Shown here piece after piece: positions 11,049 to 20,465 of a DNA stretch of 64,000 bases. Under the pieces are notes generated by a model that was given only the letters and a program-made list of their open reading frames with translations, did not search any database and was not told the origin of the DNA. Each line of letters starts with the position of its first letter. Position 1 is the stretch's first letter. Source of the stretch: Dugong dugon (lineage: Eukaryota; Chordata; Mammalia; Sirenia; Dugongidae); NCBI GenBank assembly GCA_030035585.1, contig CM057466.1:57543233-57607232 (forward strand). The letters are read 5' to 3'. The translations under genes were made by a program, and so were the position numbers.

Positions 11049-11551
11049 TGAGAAGCAAAACCATCTACACTGACACAGCTTACTATCTACCATCAACATG
11101 ACTTTACTATTTCCCTATATTCATTAAGATGACTTTACTATTTCAAGAAACTCTTGCCCTGGAAGATAAAAGTTGCATATAACTTTATTTTTCATCTTGG
11201 GAACTTCCCAAAAAACACATTTAAATAAACATCAAATGCTTTAACTCTTCAATAAATAGCATCAAATGATAGTTTACCTGCAAGATTCTTTGAATTCCCA
11301 GCCTTAAAACCTTTGCCTTATGTATTCTCCAGTCCTAGAATATTACATCATGATCCTTACCCAAACCTAAACAAGCCTCAAGATTGAAAGACCTGCCTTA
11401 AAGAAGACACCAAAACCTCACAAATATCTCAATTTTGCCCTCCCCACTCTGAGACGCTACTAAGATTTTATCAAGGTAGTGTTATCACTTACTAAGACAA
11501 GAATAAACTCACCTTTGTTTTGGTGTTATTTTCAAGAAGCCAGATTTGACA
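11049..11551 (+). repeat. 3' LTR of the class I ERV
   Basis: Partner of 5049-5511. Immediately upstream, 'acaaggtgggacac' (about 11035-11048) may be what is left of a polypurine tract. An AATAAA lies at 11504-11509. The two LTRs were identical at integration, so their present divergence dates the insertion. Confidence 0.82.
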
Positions 11552-12246
11552 CAAAGCAATACAAGGGTCAGTTAAGGGACCTGGGGAACTGAGGAATAGG
11601 CGAGGCACTTGGTTTAGTATCCAGAAATGACACTAAATGCTAAAAGAACCAGCCATAAGGCATTGTGGAGCTATGGATCAAGGGGTCCTTTTATTTGCCT
11701 TCATCAAAATTCTAACTGGTCAAGTGCCTGGAATGGCACTTAATCTACATAAACGGACTAAGTATTTCCAGCTATAGGGAATGGGGAGTAGGGGCTTCAG
11801 GGACAATGAGGTAGACAGGTCATTAACATGTATGCCTTTGGAGAGAAAGAGAAATGGTAATTAATTAGGATGTATCTTATTCCCAAGTGTACATTTAAAT
11901 GGATGAACTTTGGAATTTTGTTTTGAAGTTAGATTTAGAGAATCTAACATCAGGAATGAAGGGGCCTAAGAGAACTCTCAACTGATTTCATTCATGTGAT
12001 AAGGTTCTCTCATTTCTCTGTGCCCAGGTTTTTACCTGTGCAATATATAAATGGTAATTACTTTCTCTGGTCTCTTTTTTATTGATTTACTTGCTTATTT
12101 GACTTTGTTTTCCTGTTCTTTTTTTTTTTTAATTTCTTCCCTGATTGTTTTTTTTTTCTCTTTTCTATTTGCCACATTTCTTTAATCTTTTGTTATAGAA
12201 ACATGTCTGCAAGGAAAACAGCCATTTTAAAAAAATAAATAAACTA
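11552..12246. other. unassigned sequence, T-rich near 12120-12190
   Basis: No gene or recognised repeat. A T-rich stretch (12119-12180) is low complexity. Confidence 0.5.
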
Positions 12247-12451
12247 AACCCATTTGCCATTAAGTTGAATCAATTCTGACTCATGGCTACCCCAGGTATT
12301 ACAAAACAGAACTGTTCCATAGGGTTTTCTTGGCTGTAATCTTTACAGAAGCAGATTGCCAGGCCTTTCTTCTGTGGTGCCACTGGGTATGTTCGAACCT
12401 CTGATTTCTACATTAGTAGCCAGGGCAAACGATTTGCACCACCAAGGGACC
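12247..12451 (-). mobile_element. AfroSINE
   Basis: Antisense copy: tail 'catttgccattaagttgaat' and 'ctgactcatggctacccc' on the left, head complement 'caccaccaagggacc' on the right. It is more diverged than most copies here and no clean TSD was found. Confidence 0.88.
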
Positions 12452-12689
12452 AGATGGAAATTGAAAAACAAAATAAGAATTTGCTGAAAGAACTGATGTG
12501 AATAAGTGACTTGCTCTCTGCCTTTGTTTCAATATATGTAAAAGCCTGCAAGGAGATCAATGTTATCTTTAAGTGCCACATTCTCCTGCCCACTTTCAAT
12601 TATTGAAAGGCTAATTATTCAGCTTTCTTGCTTTGACCCTTGAGGGGAAAACTGATATAAGATAGGAGAAAGAAGACTGGCCAAACTAG

Positions 12690-12880
12690 ATAAGTCTTGG
12701 ATTTTTCACTTATTAGCTTCGTGCCCTTGGGCAAGCTACTAAGCCACTCTGAAGCTCAGTTTCCTCATTGGTCAAGAGAGACTATCTACTCAATAATGTT
12801 GTGAAAGGCAAACAAGATAATGCCTGTTAAAGTCCCTGATACACAAATGGTAGTGGCTGTTATGATCACAATGTAATAAA
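12690..12880 (+). mobile_element. MIR SINE
   Basis: Typical MIR order on the plus strand: 'cttattagcttcgtgccctt', 'gggcaagctactaa', 'ctcagtttcctcattgg', then 'aaaggcaaacaagataatgc'. It is ancient, pan-mammalian and diverged. Confidence 0.8.
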
Positions 12881-13082
12881 TATTTATGGATTGGTGTTGG
12901 CTGTCTTCAGTGTAAAAAATAGAGACTAGGAAATAATAAAAGTGGACTGGCAAAGCCATTGCGAAGTTCAAGAAAGTGCTTTGTAAACTATAAAACACAT
13001 TAAAATTTTTAAACAGCTTCTTTTTTCTTTTTCTTCTGTGTATCTTAAGATTTTATTGCTTTTAGGAGCTTCATCTGTAATT

Positions 13083-13432
13083 ACTGTTAGTTGCCATTGA
13101 GTTGGCTCCGACTTATGGTGACTCTGTGTATAACAGAACAAACTGTTGTCCAGTTCTGCACCATCTTCATAATGTTCTTCATGTTGAGTCCATTGTTGTG
13201 GCCACTGTGTAGTGCCTTCCAGACTAGGAGGCTCATCTTCCAGCACTATCTTGGACAATATTCTTTTGTGATCCATAAGTTTTCCATTTATCAGAAGTAG
13301 ATTACCAGTCCTTTCTTTCTAGTCTGTCTTATTCTAGAAGCTCCGCTGAAACTGTCCACCATGGGTGACCCTGCTGGTATTTGAAACACTGGTGGCATAG
13401 CTTCCAGCATCACAGCAACATGCAAACAGGTG
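13083..13432 (-). mobile_element. internally deleted RTE derivative (5' and 3' ends joined)
   Basis: In antisense, 13083-13210 matches the 3' end of the RTE at 53.5 kb (tail, then the 'gttgagtccattgttgtggc' region). 13211-13432 matches its 5' end ('agtgccttccagactagg', 'gtccaccatgggtgacc', 'gcatagcttccagcatcac'). The junction at 13210/13211 corresponds to joining RTE positions 53614 and 56410, so about 2.8 kb including all coding sequence is absent. It is a non-autonomous element that could only have moved with RTE proteins in trans. Confidence 0.88.
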
Positions 13433-13632
13433 GTAACACCTATACTTAGAAAAGCAAAATTCAAATCAAGCAGTATTTCTCATAAGTAATCATGGAAGGG
13501 AGTTGAAACTACTGCTTAAAATGAGATTTGAACTATCAGCGAATTGATATCCTTCATTGCATGCGTCACCCCCCCATCTTCACTGAAAATGGAGATTCCT
13601 TTCCCTTTTTCTCCCAGTAAGGTGTGATGAGG

Positions 13633-13703
13633 GCAGTGGTGGTTCAGTGGCATAATTCTCGCCTTCCATGTGGGAGAAATGGGTTCGATTCTTAGCCAAT
13701 GCA
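13633..13703 (+). pseudogene. tRNA-Gly-like sequence (SINE head)
   Basis: It has the length (71 nt) and layout of tRNA-Gly. The acceptor strand gcagtgg pairs with ccaatgc with one mismatch. The D-arm region is 'ggttcagtgg', the anticodon stem is ctcgc/gtggg with loop cttccat (anticodon TCC if read as a tRNA), the B box is 'ggttcgattct', and it ends 'ccaatgca'. Weak pairing in the T stem and the direct fusion to RTE sequence show it is a SINE head and not a working tRNA gene. Confidence 0.85.
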
Positions 13704-13967
13704 CAGCCACCAATTTGTTAGTGGAGGCTTGTGTGCTGCTATGATGCTGAATAGGTTTCAGCAGAGCTTCCAGACCAAGATGGACTAGGGAGAAAAGTCT
13801 GGCAACATACTTCCAAAAATCAGCCAATGCAAACCCTATGGATCACAACGGTCCAATCCGCAACCAATCATGGGGATGGCAGAAGACCAGGCAGCATTTC
13901 GTTCCATTGTGTGTGAGGTTGCCGTGAGTCAGCGGACAACTGTATGGCAGGCTAACAACAACAACAA
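13633..13967 (+). mobile_element. chimeric SINE: tRNA-Gly head, RTE 5' segment, RTE 3' tail
   Basis: The first 71 bases are a tRNA-Gly-like sequence. From about 13728 to 13850 the body matches the 5' region of the RTE ('cttgtgtgctgctatgatgc', 'ggtttcagcagagcttccag', then the 'caaaaatcagccaatgcaaa' part). From about 13880 to 13955 it matches the RTE 3' end ('gaccaggcagcatttcg', 'gttgccgtgagtcagcg'). It ends in a CAA repeat (13956-13967). The head gives the pol III promoter and the tail gives the RTE recognition site. This architecture parallels the AfroSINEs but uses a different tRNA head. Confidence 0.87.
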
Positions 13968-14214
13968 GGTATAATGGAAACAGGGGGTTTTGGAATCAGA
14001 CAAACTTAATTCCAGACTCCACCTTAAAATAGGGATATTAATATCTACCTTATAGGAAAAAATAAAATAATTTTTGTAAAGTACATATGGTAGAAAAAAT
14101 GTGGCTTCCTTCCATCCTGAAAACCTACAACTTAAACCAACTTCAATGCGCACAACGTTGCTTGATTTTTGATACAACATACCTCAAGTTTTAATCACAT
14201 CTAGGCAGACCTAC

Positions 14215-14400
14215 TTGCAAGTCTTGACTCCTCCACTAAATAGAAAATTCCTCATCCTCAGTTTCTTCTTCTATAAAATAGAGATAATAATAGAACACAG
14301 CTCACATGGTTGAGGAGAACAGATGACAAAGTGCATTTAAATGCTTAACCTGGCATCTGACACATAGCTCCCGATAAACATTAGCTAACAAATTATAATA
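14215..14400 (+). mobile_element. MIR SINE, diverged
   Basis: 'ctcagtttcttcttctataa' followed by 'aatagagataataatag', then 'ggttgaggagaacagatgac' and 'ctggcatctgacacatag' follow MIR order on the plus strand. Confidence 0.7.
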
Positions 14401-15090
14401 ATAGCAATAACACTAACATTTCAACTATATTCTAACTCTCATCTAAACAAACAGTTCGATAGGTCAGTGGCAAAGATATTGGGATAGTCTGCCATACTTT
14501 TCCTTCTTAGGTTTCCTTGGCTTTAGTTCTCTCTCTCTTCCCAGGGCAGGTCTGTTTCAGTTCAGCTGCTGGCTGGAACATCTGGCAGGGTGCCTAACTT
14601 TGACGTTTTCTGTTTGTGGAGCCAACAGGGTGGGGAAATACAGGGTTTGATCATCTTCACCACTGAGACATTGGAATCTGTTGAGTTAAACATTGCTCTA
14701 CTGTTACCATCCCCTCCCTCTGCTTCTCCCTTCCCGTGAATGAATCTGGAAAGAATGAACCTGAAGTCTATCTGGAACAGCTATAAAACCTTTATGGTAC
14801 GTGGGCTGCTCCTCAAGGAGTGGGGCATTAGCCTCCCTGTTCTTTGCTGGAGTAAACAGAGCTCGTCAGCGTATTCCCTAACCCGGGGTCAATGTCTGAG
14901 GGAGTGGTGCTCTCCGTGCCTGGCACCTGCTAGTGTGGACAGTTCTGCTGGCAGCAACACACCCCAATCAACTTTGATGACTGCACTAAGTACAGAGCTC
15001 ACTGCTCCAGAGACTTTTAATTCCTCAAGTAGTATTTATTCTGTGATAGAAAAATCTCCAAGACGCTACACTTTTGCTCAATCTTCTATA
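14401..15090. other. unassigned sequence
   Basis: No supported gene. A 123-codon frame at 14740-15111 has no recognised domain and is overlapped by minus-strand frames. The stretch at 14770-14880 (a TATA-like 'ctataaaa' and CT-rich sequence downstream) could be a piece of an old LTR; this is not demonstrable here. Confidence 0.4.
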
Positions 15091-15174
15091 CTTACAGAAT
15101 ATATTCTGTAAGAATATATAACATACACATATATATATATGTATATATATACATACAGAATATATTATATAGTA
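15091..15174. repeat. AT-rich palindromic low-complexity sequence
   Basis: 15091-15112 is a perfect 22-bp palindrome centred at 15101/15102. It is followed by alternating (TA)n with interspersed TGTA/TACA motifs up to 15160. It lies directly upstream of an AfroSINE. Confidence 0.85.
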
Positions 15175-15381
15175 CAGAATCCCTGGGTGGTGCAAATAGT
15201 TAACACACTCGGCTGCTAACCGAAAGGTTTGCAGTTTGAGTCCACCCAGAGTCTTCAAGGAACAAACGCCTGGCAATTACTTCTGAAAAAAATCAGCTAT
15301 TAAAAACCCTATAGAGCACAGTTCTACCCTGACACACATAGGTTGCCATGAGTGAGAATCAACTCAATTGCAACTGGATGC
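15175..15381 (+). mobile_element. AfroSINE, long-body variant, sense
   Basis: Head 'ccctgggtggtgcaaatag' with B box 'gtttgcagtttgagtcca'. The body contains 'ctggcaattacttctgaaa', which resembles the RTE 5' region (complement of 56490-56520). The tail is 'gttgccatgagtgagaatc' and 'aactcaattgcaactgg'. This copy best shows that the AfroSINE body is itself RTE-derived. Confidence 0.9.
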
Positions 15382-16108
15382 GATGATGTGATGTATCCAA
15401 CATTAAATCTGCACTGATTTTTTCAAGCTATTTCTTTTAGAAAAAAACAAACTAAAACTTATACTCTTTCTTGGAGGTGCATGCTGTTTCTGGATTCAGG
15501 CTTTGACCTTTCCCTGTTGTCCCCTTCAATGTCGTCCATAAATGCTGCCTCCCTAATGGTTCCAGCCAATCTCCAGACCCTTGGTCTATAATTTATTGCA
15601 GATGCCATCTTTGAAGGATCCATGGCCCCATGTCATTACTGTTGACTGCTTGCATGAAACTTTTCAGTTTGTGATACCAGGTCTGTAACCCTTTCTGACT
15701 GTGCATGAGAGACAAGGAAAACAGAATTCACTTTACTGGAGGTCACCATTATTCTCCCTTCTCTCTGTCTTTATTCTGTGCCATCCAAACAGTCATGTCT
15801 TATCCTTAGTGGGTATTTTCCTCCAGTCAGTTCTCCAAAGGCCTCTATGGCCATAGAGTCACCAAATCTTCTCATCTCTATCGTACATTCTTATACTTGT
15901 ACATTTAGGATTCCTGTAAGGTCTGGCGACATTCAACAACCAGCTAGACATAATGATTGATACATCTACCTTGGCTTCAGGACATAACCCAGCAAGGTCA
16001 GCTCAGAGTGCTAGTTCCATTTTGATAACAAAGATTATGAACTTGAGAGGGTCAATCTCATGTTTGTAGCACTCTAATTAGTCCAGAAGTAGTACCATAA
16101 TCAGCGCT
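15382..16108. other. unassigned sequence
   Basis: No gene or recognised repeat. Confidence 0.45.
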
Positions 16109-16120
16109 AAAATAAGGATA

Positions 16121-16295
16121 CCAAAAAAAAAAAAAAACCAAATCCGTTGCCATCGAGTCAATTCCAACTCATAGCAACCTTATAGGACAAAGTAGAACTG
16201 CCCCACAGAGTTTCCAAGGAGCACCTGGTAGATTCGAACTGCCGACCTCTTGATTAGCAGCCGTAGCACTTAACCACTACGCCACCAGAGTTTCC
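16121..16295 (-). mobile_element. AfroSINE with perfect 12-bp TSD
   Basis: The flanks aaaataaggata at 16109-16120 and 16296-16307 are identical. The left side of the element has an A-rich run (16123-16137), then 'gttgccatcgagtcaattcc'. The right side is the head complement 'gccaccagagtttcc'. Confidence 0.95.
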
Positions 16296-16307
16296 AAAAT
16301 AAGGATA

Positions 16308-16754
16308 GGAGAGAGAATCTCAGATAATCTCAAAACTGTAGTAGGAAGAGGAAACACACTTTTGGTTAGCAAAGGTACAAAGTACACTGAACATTTCATA
16401 TCAACAAAAAAGAAAAGAAAACTTACCTATAGCCCCACTATCTGAAATGAATTAATGATTTTGTTGAGTTTTTCTATGTGTAAACACAGGTAAGAATTTT
16501 TTAATTTGAAGCACACTATTCATATCCTTGGGTAACATGCTTTTTTCACTTAACAATATGCTAAAAACATTTCCTGTTTAATTAATATTCTTCTAAAATA
16601 GGATTCTAAATATCTGTGTGAAAGTGGGTTATACTGATGTAGCATTTTTTTGCTTTTTGTCTATTTCTCTGACATTACTGACTATTTATATGCCTTCAAA
16701 GGCTACAAGCACCCATATGCTCAAGCCTTTATGTAACTTACTAACCTAAGTTGG
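16308..16754. other. unassigned sequence
   Basis: No gene or recognised repeat. Confidence 0.45.
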
Positions 16755-17122
16755 AGGTTTCAAACCTCCAAGTACAAAAGTTCCAACACTGAGAATAAAA
16801 TGAACTTCTACATCCTCCCACTACCATATCCACTAATTTATCCATATCTATATTCACATATTCTGCCTTCTTTGCTGCCACAAACAACAAACAGTCCATC
16901 ATTGACCTAAGACCAACACCTTCACTTGTGCCCTGGACTTCACTCTCCTGATTGTCCCTTTCTCTTCTTCATCAACAATTTTCCAGCATACTGTAATATC
17001 TTGCATCTTAAAAAATTCTTCCTTATCTTTCAGTCCCCCTTCAGCTTCCACCTCATCTCTCTATACCCCTATTTACTGTCTCCAAATTCTACTCTTCCAA
17101 TTCTCTCTTAAAATACTAGAAT

Positions 17123-17950
17123 CAAACTCAACAACAAAAAGATAAACAACCCAATTTAAAAAATGGGCAATGGACTTAAATAGACATTTCTCCAAAGAAG
17201 ATATACAAATGGCCAATCAGCACATGAGAAGATGCTCAACGTCATCAGTCATTAGGGAAATACAACTGAAAACCACAATGAGATACCACTTCACACCCAC
17301 TAGGATGACTATCAGAAAAATGAGAAGTAACAAGTGGCAAGGATGTGGAGAAATTGGAATGCTTATCCATTGCTGGTAGAAATGTAAAATGATACAGCTG
17401 CTGTAGAAAACAGTGTGGCAGTTCAACAAAAATTAAACGTAGAATTATCATATGATGCAATAATACCACTCCTGGGTACATACCCCAAAGAATTGAAAAC
17501 GGGTGTCCGTGTCCATCAACAGATGAATGAACAAAACGTGATATATCATTATGATGGAATATTACTCAGCAATAAAGACAAATAAAGTTCTGATACATGT
17601 TATGACATGGATGAGCCTTGAAAACATTATGTTGAGTGAAATTAGTCAGACACAAAAGGACAAGTATTGTATGATCCCACTTATATGAAATATCTAGAGT
17701 AAGTAAATGTAAAGAGTCAAAAGTTTATTAGTGGCTACCAGGGGCTGAAGGGAGGGGGAAATGGGGAGCTATTGCTTAAGGGGTACTAAGTTTCTGTCTA
17801 GGGTAATAAAAAATACTTGGAAATGGATAGTGGTGATGGTTGAACAACATTGTGAAGGTAATTAATATCACTGAACTGTACACTTAAAAATGGCTAAAAT
17901 GGCAAAATTTTGTTATATATATTTTACCAAAATAATTTTTTTTTAAACAT
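17123..17950 (+). mobile_element. 5'-truncated L1 inserted in L2, 10-bp TSD
   Basis: The flanks atactagaat at 17113-17122 and 17951-17960 are identical. The insert starts near the ORF2 C-terminus ('aaaagataaacaacccaatt'), passes 'atgagataccacttcacacc' and 'caacagatgaatgaac', and ends in a 3'UTR with 'gttatatatattttaccaaa' and a short tail. It is of an older type than the full-length copies at 25.7 and 38.9 kb. Confidence 0.93.
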
Positions 17951-18817
17951 ATACTAGAATAAGTTTCACTTCTACCACAACAAAACTGCTCCTGTCTGGG
18001 TCACCAGTGACCTCCACATGACCTAATCCAGTGATCATTTCTTATTCCTCATCGTCCTCAAACTCTAAGCAGCATTTTACACAGTGGATTCTTGAAACCA
18101 TTTCTTCAGTTTATTTCTAGGGCATTCTCCTACCTCACTGTTAGCTCCTATCCAGTCTCCACTGGTTCCTCCCATCTTCCTGATCTCTAAACACTGTAGG
18201 GGAGCAGGAAGCAGGGCTCTTCCTTTCTCTATCTGCACTCACTCTATAGGTTAGTCATTGTCCACCCTGTTTCATACTAGAATAACTTGGAGAGCTTTTA
18301 AAAACACCCAATGCTTAGGACCTTCTCTAGATAAGATTCCAACATGCAGCCAGGGTTAAGAAGTATTGTCCTAGACCCTAGCTGATCTTGTCCAGTCCCA
18401 TGGCTTTAAATATTATCAATACAATGACAATTCCCAAATATTTATCTCCAGCCTGAATTCTCCTGAACTCAAGATCTGAATATCTAACTACCTACTTGAC
18501 ATCTCCACTTGGATGTCTTTTAGGCTCTCAACTTCACATATCTAAACCAAACTCTTGATTTCCTTCCACCCAAAACCTGCTCCTTCTTCAGTCTTCCCCA
18601 TCTCAGTAAACAGCAACCCCAATCTTCCAGCTGCCCAGCACAAAAATACTGGAGTCATCCCTCACAGCTCTCTTTCTCTCACACTTCATTTCAATCCATC
18701 AGTAGATCATGTTGACTCTACTTTCACAATATATCCAGGATTCAACCACTTCTCACCACCCCCATCACTACCACACTGATCCAATTCACTGTCATCTCTG
18801 GTCTGAATTATTGGTAT

Positions 18818-19271
18818 TGTTGGGAGGATGATCTGCCTCTACATCTCCTATCTGGGCTGTCTAAGCAAAGACCTCGAGCCCAGAACATTTTCTGATAAGG
18901 AGGCTGGGAATTGGGTCTCTCTTCCATCCCTTCTCCTTATCAGAGAAGCCTTTTTTCCTGTTCTGGGCACACAGTAACTTTCTCTGTCTCTTGCTTATGT
19001 GCATGCATCATATGGCACCTGGCCAACCCCACTTATCTGTTCCAGGCAGAGAGGGAATGGGATCTCTCTTATGTCACAAGCACAAGAAGGGTGTGTGTAA
19101 AACATCTGCCCTGTATCGGCCACGAGGGGGACTCATTGGCCGTGGGAGACCGGTGCCCACAATTAATGCTGATCTCTGTCTTTTCGCTATGTGAGTAACG
19201 CTATTATACCCCGCACTACTAAAGTATGTGGTTTGTATCTTTTGTTGGTGACCTTGAACGCTGATATGAAA
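18818..19271 (+). mobile_element. LTR-like insertion splitting the L2
   Basis: About 454 bp beginning 'tgttgggagg' interrupts L2 sequence, which reads up to 'tctgaattattgg' on the left and resumes with 'actcctaactatcctcactg' on the right. The flanks ggtat (18813-18817) and ggtac (19272-19276) match at 4 of 5. The predicted 3' end is not CA, so the exact right border or the class may be off. A 95-codon frame inside (18911-19198) has no known domain. Confidence 0.6.
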
Positions 19272-20034
19272 GGTACGACTCCTAACTATCCTCACTGCTT
19301 TTGACCTTGCTCCCCTACAATCTATTCTCAACATTGCTGTGAAGTGATGCTTTTAGAAAGTATGCCAAACCATGCTACTTCTCTGCTCAAAACCCTCCAG
19401 TGGCTCCCCACCACACTTAGAGAAAAAGCCACAAGTCTTTCAATGATCTACAAGGTGCTATCTGATCTTCCATGACCCACCACATTGCTCCAAATTCATC
19501 TATCACTCTTCCCCGTGTTCATGCTGATCTAGCAGCTGGCCTCTTGGTTAATCCTCAAACAAATAAAGCATTTTCCCACCTTAGAGCTTTTGTACTTGTT
19601 GTTCCTTCCACTTAGATTATCCTTGTCTCATATATCTACACGCCCTGCTCCCTCACTTTCTCAAGGCCCTTGTCCAAATGTTACCTTATCAAAGAGATCT
19701 TCCCTGACCATGCTATAAGAGTGCTCTGTGCCCCCACACCACTGCCAGTCTCTTTCCCCTGTACTGTGTTCTACGTTTTCTCATAGCAGCTCTTACCCCT
19801 GACATGTACATGTATTCATTTATATGTTGCTGTCTACCCACACTAGAGAAGCTAGGCGCCATGAGAGAGAAATTTTGTCAGTTTTGTTCATTGCTGAATC
19901 CCTACTTACTAGAATATGCCTGGTACATGGTAGACATTTGGTGAATATCTACCAAAGGGAACAAAAAGTCAAGCAATGGTAAACCAAGAGCTGGAAGACA
20001 GAATAACATCAATTCCATTAAATCTTTCAGGGAC

Positions 20035-20460
20035 TGTATTAGTTGCCTAGGGTTACCACGACAAAGTGCCACCAACTGGGTGGCTTAAAACAACAAAAAA
20101 TTTTTCTCTCACAGTTCTATAGGCTAGGAATCTGAATTGAGGGTGTCCACCGGGCCATGCTGTTTTCAAAGGCTCTAGGGGAAGATCCTTCCTTGTCTCT
20201 TCCAGCTTCTGGTAGCGCCAGGCATTCCGTGGCATATGGCAGCATAACCCCAATCTCTGCCTTCACATGGCTGTCTTCCTTGTGTGTCTGTCTCTGTGTG
20301 TCTTTTCTCCACTTTTTATAAGAACGCCAGTCATATTAGATTATGACCTCACATTAATTACATCTGCAAAGATGCTATTTCCAAATAAGGTCACATTCGC
20401 AGATACTAGGAGTTAGGATTTGAACATACCTTTTTGGGGGATGCAAATCAATCTATGACA
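20035..20460 (+). mobile_element. solo LTR, ancient mammalian type, perfect 5-bp TSD
   Basis: 426 bp from 'tgtattagttgcctagg' to 'atctatgaca', flanked by gggac at 20030-20034 and 20461-20465. It contains the characteristic 'ggtggcttaaaacaacaa' and 'tttccaaataaggtcaca' segments. TG..CA ends and the 5-bp duplication support an LTR element (MaLR-like; name not assigned). Confidence 0.88.
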
Positions 20461-20465
20461 GGGAC

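Larger units (their letters stand above)
5049..11551 (+). mobile_element. class I endogenous retrovirus, two-LTR provirus, defective
   Basis: Two related LTR sequences in the same orientation, 5049-5511 and 11049-11551, bracket decayed retroviral pol and env. Both LTRs start 'tgagaa.caaaaccat' and end '...ttgaca'. The flanking bases aaaag (5044-5048) and caaag (11552-11556) may be a diverged target duplication. A candidate tRNA-Pro primer-binding site follows the 5' LTR. After about 100 bases of leader the sequence enters reverse transcriptase, so gag and protease are missing. The provirus was later interrupted by a hAT-type element (6179-6399), two LTRs (7227-7709, 8488-9015) and two AfroSINEs (10438-10855). 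All frames are broken and no product is possible. Class I is judged from pol and integrase similarity; a named family is not assigned. Confidence 0.85.
16755..19955 (+). mobile_element. L2 (CR1-clade LINE) relic, in three pieces
   Basis: Plus-strand L2 sequence is collinear across 16755-17112, 17951-18817 and 19272-19955. Landmarks are 'cttgtgccctggacttcac', a 'gggtcaccagtgacctccac' RT segment, 'tgacatctccacttggatgt', 'aaacctgctccttcttcagt', 'tggagtcatccctcacagct', 'aaaaccctccagtggctccc' and 'gcttttgtacttgttgttcc'. It ends in the 3' segment 'atatgcctggtacatggtag'. The element encodes part of an RT domain, now full of stops. It is interrupted by an L1 and an LTR, both with target duplications. 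Confidence 0.9.

Noticed and set aside
13633-13703. Functional tRNA-Gly gene
   Set aside because: Stem mismatches, no terminator directly downstream, and direct continuation into RTE-derived SINE sequence.
14740-15111. 123-codon frame as a small secreted or novel protein
   Set aside because: No signal peptide or domain; composition and overlaps suit non-coding DNA.
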